Source of the DNA: Bacteroidota bacterium | GTDB lineage: Bacteria; Bacteroidota; Bacteroidia; Sphingobacteriales; Sphingobacteriaceae | Length of the DNA: 6,388 nt | NCBI GenBank assembly: GCA_025355225.1 | Contig: JANYAB010000800.1 | Span: 1-6,388 of the forward strand | Direction: 5' to 3' | Part shown: positions 1-6,238 of the stretch, one piece after another | How positions within the stretch are numbered: position 1 is the first letter of the stretch | Layout of the letters: every line of letters begins with the position of its first letter | The notes under the pieces: generated by a model | What the model saw: only the letters and a program-made list of their open reading frames with translations | Databases searched by the model: none | Told to the model about the DNA's origin: nothing | Position numbers and translations under genes: made by a program

Positions 1-1151
1 GCAGCAGAGGGCACTGTGCGGTGATGGGTACCGCGTCAACCATGGCAGTGATGGCAGAAGCTTTGGGATTGACCCTCCCCGATAATGCTGCTATCCCGGC
101 TGCTGATTCGCGCAGAAAAGTTTTGGCACATATGTCGGGAATGCGGATAGTGGATATGGTAAAAGAGGATTTGAAATTATCCGACGTACTTACGCTGCAG
201 GCTTTTGAAAATGCCATCATTACTAATGCGGCCATAGGTGGTTCAACAAATTTTATTATTCATCTTTTAGCCATTGCAGGCCGTATCGGCGTTAAATTGA
301 GCATCGACGACTTTAATACCAGCATCAAAGGCATTCCTTTATTGGCCAACCTGCAGCCGTCGGGCAAATACTTTATGGAGGATCTCTATTATGCTGGTGG
401 TATCCCCGCAGTAATGAAAGAACTGGCAGAAGTTTTAAATGCTGATACATTAACGGTTACCGGCAAACCAATATCCGGCCACTATCAAAATAGTACCTGT
501 TACAACCGTGAGGTAATAGCAACCATTGACGCTCCATTCAACAAGCTTGCGGGTATCACCGTACTGAAAGGTAATATATGCGAGCATGGCGCGGTAATGA
601 AACCCTCCGCGGCAAGTACTGCCTTAATGCAGCACACGGGCAAGGCAGTAGTTTTTGAAAATATTAACGATTATAAGGCCCGCATAGACGATCCTGACCT
701 GGATGTTGACGAGAACAGTGTAATGGTGCTTAAAAACGTGGGTCCCAAAGGTTATCCTGGTATGCCTGAAGTGGGCAACATGAATATCCCTAAAAAATTG
801 CTGGACAAAGGCATTACAGATATGGTATGTATTTCTGATGGCAGGATGAGCGGGACTGGTTTCGGTACGGTGGTGCTGCATGTATCGCCCGAGGCTTCAA
901 TTGGCGGTACTATTGCAGTTATACAGGACGGTGACATTATTAAACTGGATGTTAAAAACGGTTTGCTGAATGTAGAACTTTCGGACATTGAGATCACAGA
1001 AAGGAAAAAGCTGTTAAAAGCTCCTACTGATTGGGCCGACCGGGGTTATACGTACTTATACCAGCAGCATGTTGAGCAGGCTCATTTAGGCGCCGATCTT
1101 GACTTTTTGAAAGGCGGCAGCGGCAGCGAGATACATAAGGATTCACATTAA
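1..1151 (+). CDS. IlvD/Edd-family sugar-acid dehydratase (L-arabonate dehydratase-like), 5'-truncated by the window edge
   Basis: The frame is open from base 3 and gives 382 visible codons ending at TAA 1149-1151. The family is usually about 570-590 residues, so roughly 200 N-terminal residues lie outside, including the first two Fe-S cysteines and the metal-binding lysine. The GTG at 21 and ATG at 24 are internal, because family sequence (S-R-G-H-C-A-V-M-G-T-A-S-T-M) runs upstream of them. The Cys at 15-17 should be the third [2Fe-2S] ligand. Other family motifs are GGSTN (237-251), GAVMKPSA near 590-612, DDPDLDV near 690, GPKGYPGMPEVGNM near 745-783, and SDGRMSG (834-854), whose last Ser (849-851) is the expected catalytic base. 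SDGRMSGT plus FGTVVLHVSPEA and the D-R-G-Y...H-V-x-Q-A...D-F-L tail point to sugar-acid dehydratases (arabonate/xylonate type) rather than branched-chain IlvD, which has TDGRFSG. The reaction is dehydration of an aldonate to a 2-keto-3-deoxy acid in the cytoplasm. The neighbouring dehydrogenase supports a sugar oxidation pathway. Family is sure, substrate is not. Confidence 0.93.
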   Translation, partial: SRGHCAVMGTASTMAVMAEALGLTLPDNAAIPAADSRRKVLAHMSGMRIVDMVKEDLKLSDVLTLQAFENAIITNAAIGGSTNFIIHLLAIAGRIGVKLSIDDFNTSIKGIPLLANLQPSGKYFMEDLYYAGGIPAVMKELAEVLNADTLTVTGKPISGHYQNSTCYNREVIATIDAPFNKLAGITVLKGNICEHGAVMKPSAASTALMQHTGKAVVFENINDYKARIDDPDLDVDENSVMVLKNVGPKGYPGMPEVGNMNIPKKLLDKGITDMVCISDGRMSGTGFGTVVLHVSPEASIGGTIAVIQDGDIIKLDVKNGLLNVELSDIEITERKKLLKAPTDWADRGYTYLYQQHVEQAHLGADLDFLKGGSGSEIHKDSH

Positions 1152-1163
1152 CGTTTTCCATAA

Positions 1164-1931
1164 ATGAGCGATAACAGATTCACCAACCAGGTAGCCATCG
1201 TAACAGGGGCAGGGCAGGGCATAGGCTTTGAGATAGCCAGGCAACTTGCATTAAATGGAGCCTCCGTTTTATTGAATGATATTGACGAGGGCATGGCAAA
1301 AAGAGCGTCAACAGTGATCAATGCGCTGGGCGGTAAATGTCATTATTTGGCTGGAGATGTTGCTGACATCAATTTTATTCAAAAAATGGTTGATGAAGCG
1401 GTCGGCAAGTTTGGTTTTGTAACTATCGCGATAGCAAATGCAGGTATCACTTCGTACGGGGAATTCTTAGATTATCAACCTGAAGCCCTGCAAAGCGTGA
1501 TCAGTCTCAATCTTTTCGGGACTTTCTTTTTGGCTCAAAAGGCCGCCATCCAAATGAAAAAACAGGGAAGCGGCGGCAGTATTTTGCTCATGTCGTCGGT
1601 TACCGGCCACCAGGCGCACAAAAACTTAGCAGCTTATGGGATGACCAAAGCCGGACTGGAAATGCTTGCCAAAAGTTTGGTTATCGAACTATCCCCATTA
1701 AATATTTCCATCAATACAGTGGCTCCCGGGGCTACCCTGACTGAGCGAACGTTACAGGATGAGAATTACGAAAATACCTGGTCGCGCCTAACCCCGATGG
1801 GTCGGGCCGGTACTGTAGAGGACGTTGCCAATGCGGTGCTTTTTTTGGTTTCGCCTGAATCAAGGCATATTACCGGGCAAAGTTTGGTAGTAGATGGCGG
1901 CTGGTCGGCTACGAGCCCGTCGCCGTATTAG
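1164..1931 (+). CDS. NAD(P)-dependent short-chain dehydrogenase/reductase (classical SDR), probably a sugar or sugar-acid dehydrogenase
   Basis: This is a complete 255-residue protein, the normal size for a classical SDR. The start is firm: an in-frame TAA (1161-1163) sits directly before the ATG, and no Shine-Dalgarno is visible. Rossmann-fold motifs are TGAGQGIG (residues 14-21), an acidic residue D39 at the end of strand beta-2 (suggesting NAD(H) over NADP(H)), D65-V66, and N92-A93-G94. The catalytic tetrad is N116, S145, Y158 and K162, with Y-x3-K intact. P188-G189 and the C-terminal ITGQSLVVDGGW segment are also typical. The gene lies 12 bases after the dehydratase stop, so the two are almost certainly one operon. 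With an arabonate-type dehydratase beside it, it may oxidise the sugar itself or a 2-keto-3-deoxy acid, as SDRs do in non-phosphorylating fucose/rhamnose/arabinose pathways. That role is inferred from context. FabG-like or other alcohol dehydrogenase activity cannot be excluded from sequence alone. Confidence 0.93.
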   Translation: MSDNRFTNQVAIVTGAGQGIGFEIARQLALNGASVLLNDIDEGMAKRASTVINALGGKCHYLAGDVADINFIQKMVDEAVGKFGFVTIAIANAGITSYGEFLDYQPEALQSVISLNLFGTFFLAQKAAIQMKKQGSGGSILLMSSVTGHQAHKNLAAYGMTKAGLEMLAKSLVIELSPLNISINTVAPGATLTERTLQDENYENTWSRLTPMGRAGTVEDVANAVLFLVSPESRHITGQSLVVDGGWSATSPSPY

Positions 1932-2033
1932 TCTGAACCTGAATTTATCGAATTAATGAATTTATAGAATTTAAAACGAGGCTAAAATACAGGATTCGGG
2001 CAATTTATTAATTCTGTAAATTCAGATTCAGAC
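1931..2033. repeat. 103-base imperfect palindromic intergenic element (MITE/REP-like candidate)
   Basis: The outer arms are GTCTGAACCTGAATTTA (1931-1947) and TAAATTCAGATTCAGAC (2017-2033), matching at 16 of 17 positions when one is reverse-complemented. Pairing continues inward after a 2-nt mismatch, through 1950-1962 against 2002-2014, with one G-U wobble. This gives arms of about 32 nt (28 Watson-Crick pairs, 1 wobble, 3 mismatches) around a 39-nt loop (1963-2001). The first base of the left arm is the last base of the upstream gene's TAG stop. The sequence after the right arm is AAAAGTT, so there is no T-tract on the + strand, which argues against a simple intrinsic terminator. A transcript would still fold into a long AT-rich hairpin that could protect the 3' end of the dehydrogenase mRNA. 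No transposase or flanking target-site duplication is evident. I recall similar GTCTGAA-bounded elements between genes in Bacteroidota, but I could not verify copies elsewhere. Confidence 0.85.
1941..1975 (+). repeat. Short phased GAATT(T)A direct repeats within the palindrome
   Basis: Four imperfect units begin at 1941 (GAATTTATC), 1950 (GAATTAAT), 1958 (GAATTTATA) and 1967 (GAATTTAAA), at spacings of 9, 8 and 9 bases. The complementary strand of the right arm repeats the same order (GAATCT, GAATTTACA, GAATTAAT) with matching spacing. The element is therefore both a palindrome and a tandem array. No function is known to me. Confidence 0.75.
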
Positions 2034-2129
2034 AAAAGTTCGATATTAATTCATAGCCAACAATCACAAGGCAACCGACTCAGCAGCTTGCACGTACTGC
2101 TTACAAAAAATAGTAACTTGTTTCCTTAG

Positions 2130-3212
2130 ATGAGTAAGCTGGTCAAAACATTGATAATCCTGAGTCCGGGTTTTCCCGAAAATGAAGCGGATACTACCTG
2201 TGTGACTGCACAACAGGTATTTGTTAGGGCGCTTAAGGAAATTAATCCGGGGCTTCATATCATCATTCTGGCTTTTCAATATCCATACCGTTCAGAACGG
2301 TATCAATGGCATGGTGTGGATGTTGTTGCTTTTGGAGGTAAAAATAGAGGCGGCTTTTTTAGATTGTACAATTGGTTGCGTGTTTGGCGAACCTTAAGGG
2401 AACTAAAAAAACAGTATCAGTTGATCGGGTTGTTAAGCTTTTGGTTAGGCGAATGTGCATTTATTGCCAATTTATTTGCCAAACGGAACCATCTTAAACA
2501 TTTTTGCTGGATATTGGGCCAGGATGCCAAATTGGGCAACAAATATTTTAAGTGGATAAAACCCGGTGCTGGCTCCCTGATTGCCCTGTCGGATTTTATT
2601 AAAGGTGAGTTTTTCAAAAACTATGGGTTATCGCCACAGTATATAATACCGCCCGGTATAAACGTAGACTTATTTAAACCATCACCCAATGGTAAAAGGG
2701 ATATTGATATTTTGGGAGCGGGCTCGTTGATCCCTTTGAAACAATACGACTTATTTGTTAGTTGTATAAATCTACTCCGGAAAAATTCCCCTAATATAAG
2801 AGCTGTCATTTGCGGTAAAGGGCCTGAGTTAGAGCGGTTGCAAACTTTAATAAAAGATTTTAAGCTGGAAAAGAATGTGGAGTTAACAGGAGAACTATCT
2901 CACACCTCTGTATTGGCATTAATGCAACGAACAAAGATATTTGTACATACGTCGGCTTACGAAGGATTTGGGGTGGTTTGCCTCGAGGCTTTATATGCCG
3001 GGGCACAGGTGGTGAGTATGGTTCAACCTATGGCAGTGGGAATAAAAAACTGGCATATCATTTACCGGCAGATTGATATGGTGCATAAATTAAAGGAATT
3101 ATTGCTGAATCCCCACACCGAGCACGGGCCCGTATTGCCTTATGCGATTAACGATAGTGCCAGATCGATTATCAAATTGTTTGATTATAGTGAGGCGGAA
3201 ATTTCCGTATAG
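2130..3212 (+). CDS. GT4-type glycosyltransferase (GT-B fold, group 1), probably surface glycan assembly
   Basis: This is a complete 360-residue cytoplasmic or membrane-associated glycosyltransferase of normal GT4 length. The start is well defined: an in-frame TAG (2127-2129) directly precedes the ATG, and no Shine-Dalgarno is present. The N-terminal half carries the acceptor-side Rossmann-like domain (LIILSPGFPENEADTT near residues 8-23; an I-L-G-Q-D-A segment in mid-protein). The linker I-A-L-S-D-F-I followed by P-P-G-I-N-V-D-L-F is typical of the family. The donor-binding domain follows: GAGSLIPLKQYD (from about residue 196, K204 in the position of the conserved phosphate-binding Lys), CGKGPE, and the E-x7-E motif as E278-G-F-G to E286. 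It is the first of three same-strand glycan genes and may begin a transcript in the gap after the palindrome. The sugar donor and acceptor are not readable. The retaining GT4 family uses UDP-, GDP- or ADP-sugars. No membrane segment or signal peptide is seen. Confidence 0.93.
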   Translation: MSKLVKTLIILSPGFPENEADTTCVTAQQVFVRALKEINPGLHIIILAFQYPYRSERYQWHGVDVVAFGGKNRGGFFRLYNWLRVWRTLRELKKQYQLIGLLSFWLGECAFIANLFAKRNHLKHFCWILGQDAKLGNKYFKWIKPGAGSLIALSDFIKGEFFKNYGLSPQYIIPPGINVDLFKPSPNGKRDIDILGAGSLIPLKQYDLFVSCINLLRKNSPNIRAVICGKGPELERLQTLIKDFKLEKNVELTGELSHTSVLALMQRTKIFVHTSAYEGFGVVCLEALYAGAQVVSMVQPMAVGIKNWHIIYRQIDMVHKLKELLLNPHTEHGPVLPYAINDSARSIIKLFDYSEAEISV

Positions 3213-3386
3213 GCAACCTTTATACATGGGTCAGCGTAATTGATAACATGCAGCTTACCTGTTCCCATTTGTTGTATCCGGGTATGAAAGAGGGCGAGAT
3301 AATACGATCAGATTTTGGTTTACTTACATTTATATTGGTGGATTTCAAACCCAGCGATATAAAGTATTCTCTTAACTTAGTTAATT

Positions 3387-4481
3387 ATGGATAAAACAAC
3401 CGATAGCCTGTTTGCTTATATTATTCCCGACATACCTGCCAAACCCTGGGATAATATTAATATGCCCAAGCGTATCCTGGTTATCCGTTTAAAGGCAACC
3501 GGGGACATGGTTGCAGCCTTGCCCTATATCCAATCCTTAAAAAGGAGTCTTCCAAAAACTGTAAGGATTGATTTTCTTACCCGTGAAGAGGTGGCCGCTA
3601 TCCCGCGTAATATGGACTTGTTTAATAAGGTGTATTCGATAACCGGGAAAAAGAGGAGTTATAAAAAGCAGTTTTTACATGCTCTTATTCTGTTGCCACA
3701 ATTGCTGCTGCAACGTTATGATGTGGTGATCGATTTGCAGAATAACGAGCTTAGCCGCATGGTTAGGCGGGCGCTCAATCCAAGGGCATGGTCAGAATTT
3801 GACCGCTTCTCGCCAATCCCCGGCGGTGAACGTTATCGGCTTACCATCCAGGCTATTGGATTGGGGCCGAATTATGCCGATAGCAATTTTACTTTAAAAC
3901 CAATACACCGAACAACAGAATTGTTAAAGCAAAATGGTTGGAATGGGGAAAGTGATTTAATTATCATTAACCCGGCCGGAGCCTTTAAAACCCGCAGCTG
4001 GCCCTTGGAAAATTACAATCAATTTATGAAACTGTGGCTGCAGCAATCACCCGAAACACAGTTTTTGATTATGGGTATTGGCGCGATGGCCGAAAAAGCT
4101 GTCTATTTAAAGGATGAATTGGGTGATAATTTGATAAACCTTGTAAATAAAACAAGTATCGAACAGGCGTTTGCCATAGTACAAAAAGCAAAATTTGTAC
4201 TCTCAGAAGATTCCGGATTAATGCACATGGCCTGGGTATCGGGCATACCAACCATGGCACTTTTTGGTGGCACCAGGAGCGACTGGGCTCGGCCATTAGG
4301 CAGCCATACTGATTTTGTCGATTCATCAGACTTAAGCTGTGGTAATTGCATGCTGAAAATATGTAAGTATGGTGATAATCGATGTATGACCCGTCATACG
4401 CCCGAATTTATATTTGCCCGATCAAATGAATTGTTAAACTCGTTGGCGCAAAAAGAAAATGGTATAACCATACTATCCTAA
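3387..4481 (+). CDS. GT9-family glycosyltransferase, ADP-heptose:LPS heptosyltransferase-like
   Basis: The protein has 364 residues from the first ATG, close to the GT9 norm of about 320-350. It starts to match the family at residue 26 (MPKRILVIRLKATGD). D40 in T-G-D corresponds to the conserved Asp near the N-terminus of WaaC/WaaF. NPAG at 195-198 with K201 and R203 opens the donor-binding half. SEDSGLMH (273-280) is the GT9 D-S/T-G-x2-H motif, followed by GIPTMALFGGT. Near the C-terminus are four cysteines, C318, C321, C326 and C333 (C-x2-C-x4-C-x6-C). The start is uncertain: ATG 3387 follows an in-frame TAG (3378-3380), but ATG 3462 would give a conventional N-terminus and remove a 25-residue extension. 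Neither has a Shine-Dalgarno. WaaC/WaaF add L-glycero-D-manno-heptose to the LPS core at the inner face of the inner membrane. In Bacteroidota, GT9 proteins may use other donors, so the role is limited to LPS or surface glycan synthesis. Confidence 0.92.
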   Translation: MDKTTDSLFAYIIPDIPAKPWDNINMPKRILVIRLKATGDMVAALPYIQSLKRSLPKTVRIDFLTREEVAAIPRNMDLFNKVYSITGKKRSYKKQFLHALILLPQLLLQRYDVVIDLQNNELSRMVRRALNPRAWSEFDRFSPIPGGERYRLTIQAIGLGPNYADSNFTLKPIHRTTELLKQNGWNGESDLIIINPAGAFKTRSWPLENYNQFMKLWLQQSPETQFLIMGIGAMAEKAVYLKDELGDNLINLVNKTSIEQAFAIVQKAKFVLSEDSGLMHMAWVSGIPTMALFGGTRSDWARPLGSHTDFVDSSDLSCGNCMLKICKYGDNRCMTRHTPEFIFARSNELLNSLAQKENGITILS

Positions 4482-4543
4482 AGCAACCATTAACAATTGC
4501 TTAACGTATTTCATTTGTTGTACACAGCATTTTCAAAAAGAAT

Positions 4544-6217
4544 TTGAAGCACACCGTAGCTCGTATTTTAGCGATTCTGAACAGAACAGAGAAGATTAAG
4601 CTGTGTAAGCTTATTCTTTTTGAATTTGTTATTGGGATACTTGATGTTGCCTTTTTAGGTCTTTTATTGCTTGTGGTGAACTTTTATACCCAAAAAAAGG
4701 GAATACCCCATATTTCCTTTCCACCTTCTGCGTTTACGGACGAAAACTCAATGCTGTTTTTAGGAGTGTTTTTAATCCTTTTCTGTATAAAAAATTGGTT
4801 CGGATTTATGGGAATCAAATCCCAGCATCACTTCTTTTACGATGTTGCCTCAAGATTATCTAAAAGAAATATCCTCAATTATCTAAATGGCAAATACAGC
4901 GAATTTGTTGAGGTTGATTCTTCCGTCCAGATCAGGAAGATCAGCCATCAGCCTATCGAATTTAGTCACAACGTGCTTACTAATTTCCAGCAGATCATCT
5001 CACAAACTATACTTATATTTTTCACTACCTGCGCTATCATTGCTTATCATCCCTCGCTTTTTCTATTATTGCTGTTGCTATTACTTCCACCTGTAATTAT
5101 ATTGGCGGGTTTCATTCGTAAAAAACTAAAAAGTGTAAGAGCGACGATCGTATCATCGGGGGAAAAAAGTATTCAGCGCTTGCAGGAATCCTTATCAGGG
5201 TATGTGGAAAGCAATATTTACGACAAAAATGAGATCTTTATCAAGCGGTATTTCGACTACCAGCAGCAACAAAATAATAATATAGCTACGCAACAAACCT
5301 TGCAATCTCTGCCGCCCCGATTGATCGAAGTTTTTGCTGTAATAGGGTTTTTTATACTGATAATGATCAATAAATGGTCGACCGGTAAGCCAGTTATAGA
5401 TGTTTTAACCATCGGGATATTTATGGCTGCTTCCTATAAGATTATTCCCGGTATGGTGAAGATAATGAACAGTGCGGGGCTAATAAAAACTTACCAGTTT
5501 ACTATTGATAACCTGCAATACACTGAAAATATAGAGGAATCGGTGCCCGTTGATGTTGCATCGGGTATCAGTTCAATAAAATTTGAAGAAGTTTGCTTTA
5601 AGTATAACGACCATGAGGTTTTAACCGATTTTAATTTTGAGCTAAACGCAGGTGATTTTGCGGTACTTACCGGAAGCTCGGGCAAAGGAAAAACTACGAT
5701 TCTGAATCTATTGCTTGGATTTTTAACGCCAGATAAAGGTTATATTTCCATAAATGATAAAATCTTAAATAATGCAGAGCGCAAAGGCTACTGGAATAAA
5801 ATCTCCTATGTAAAACAGCAAACATTTTTTACAGGCGACTCTATCCTGAAAAACATTACGCTTACTGATGCAGAACCAGACCAGCAAAAATTGAGAAAAG
5901 TAATTGCTTTTTGCGGGATTGACGAAATGTTAAACAGTTATCGTGAAGGTGCGGATCTGACCATAAAGGAAAATGGGAAAAACATAAGCGGTGGCCAGCG
6001 GCAAAGGATCATGCTGGCAAGGGCGTTATATCATGATTTTGATCTGCTGATCATTGACGAGTCCTTTAGCGAACTGGATGATTCTGCAGAAACAAGTATA
6101 CTTATAAAACTAAAACAGCTTGCCGATCAGGGAAAAATGATACTGATCATCACCCATAATAAAGACAGCTTTCAGTTTTGTAATAAAATGATTTCGCTGA
6201 ACGAGCAGTACGCCTAA
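4544..6217 (+). CDS. ABC exporter half-transporter (fused membrane and ATPase domains), lipid-linked glycan/lipid flippase-like (PglK/MsbA type)
   Basis: This is a 557-residue TMD-NBD fusion, the usual size for a type IV ABC exporter half that works as a dimer in the inner membrane. Hydrophobic segments lie at about 22-47, 70-90, 150-168, 171-190, 261-277 and 285-303, which makes six. Nucleotide-binding motifs are complete: A-loop Y354, Walker A GSSGKGKT (377-384), Q-loop Q425, signature ISGGQ (481-485), Walker B LLIID (501-505) with catalytic E506, D-loop S-E-L-D (509-512) and H-loop H538. The L-P-P-R-L-I-E-V segment (256-263) and the S-Y-K-I-I-P segment (297-302) resemble glycan flippases such as PglK, although this is recall rather than alignment. 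The start is inferred to be TTG 4544. No ATG exists upstream before the in-frame TAA at 4502, and the first downstream ATG (codon 70) would remove the first membrane helix. Lying 62 bases after the GT9 gene, it probably flips the glycan or glycolipid those enzymes build. Lipid or drug export is possible. Confidence 0.92.
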   Translation: MKHTVARILAILNRTEKIKLCKLILFEFVIGILDVAFLGLLLLVVNFYTQKKGIPHISFPPSAFTDENSMLFLGVFLILFCIKNWFGFMGIKSQHHFFYDVASRLSKRNILNYLNGKYSEFVEVDSSVQIRKISHQPIEFSHNVLTNFQQIISQTILIFFTTCAIIAYHPSLFLLLLLLLLPPVIILAGFIRKKLKSVRATIVSSGEKSIQRLQESLSGYVESNIYDKNEIFIKRYFDYQQQQNNNIATQQTLQSLPPRLIEVFAVIGFFILIMINKWSTGKPVIDVLTIGIFMAASYKIIPGMVKIMNSAGLIKTYQFTIDNLQYTENIEESVPVDVASGISSIKFEEVCFKYNDHEVLTDFNFELNAGDFAVLTGSSGKGKTTILNLLLGFLTPDKGYISINDKILNNAERKGYWNKISYVKQQTFFTGDSILKNITLTDAEPDQQKLRKVIAFCGIDEMLNSYREGADLTIKENGKNISGGQRQRIMLARALYHDFDLLIIDESFSELDDSAETSILIKLKQLADQGKMILIITHNKDSFQFCNKMISLNEQYA

Positions 6218-6238
6218 AGCCATTAAGCGTCCTGGCAT

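Noticed and set aside
624..997. Two overlapping minus-strand open frames opposite the dehydratase (624-881 and 752-997)
   Set aside because: They lie wholly opposite strongly conserved IlvD/Edd coding sequence, show no recognisable domain, and are best explained as shadows of the real frame.
1931..2033. Reading the palindrome as an intrinsic terminator
   Set aside because: The stem is AT-rich and interrupted, the loop is 39 nt, and no U-tract follows on the + strand. On the - strand the T-run lies before the stem rather than after it.
2088..2120. Possible Bacteroidota promoter before the GT4 gene (TTG at 2088-2090, TAGTAACTTG at 2111-2120)
   Set aside because: The -7 element departs from TAnnTTTG and would place the start of transcription almost on the ATG. 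The match is too loose to annotate.
2064..2809. Minus-strand open frames opposite the GT4 gene and its upstream gap (2064-2279, 2417-2617, 2621-2809)
   Set aside because: They overlap a well-supported glycosyltransferase on the other strand and have no domain-like features.
3314..3338. Possible promoter before the GT9 gene (TTTG 3314-3317, TATATTGG 3331-3338)
   Set aside because: The 13-base spacing is shorter than the roughly 17-23 expected for -33/-7 elements, and the -7 box has a mismatch.
4069..4351. Minus-strand open frames opposite the GT9 donor-binding region (4069-4326 and 4103-4351)
   Set aside because: They are antisense to conserved GT9 motifs, in two different frames, with no protein-like motifs of their own.
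4481..4502. Short hairpin AAGCAA / TTGCTT with a 10-nt loop just after the GT9 stop
   Set aside because: It has only six mostly A-T pairs and no following T-tract, so it is too weak to call a terminator.
4887..5685. Alternative frames inside the ABC exporter (4887-5096 plus strand, 5491-5685 minus strand)
   Set aside because: The exporter frame is uninterrupted and carries all expected motifs. The alternatives are low-complexity by-products of hydrophobic codons or antisense to the NBD.
6219..6236. GCCA ... TGGC dyad in the convergent gap after the ABC exporter
   Set aside because: A 4-bp stem around a 10-nt loop without a clear T-tract is within chance expectation.
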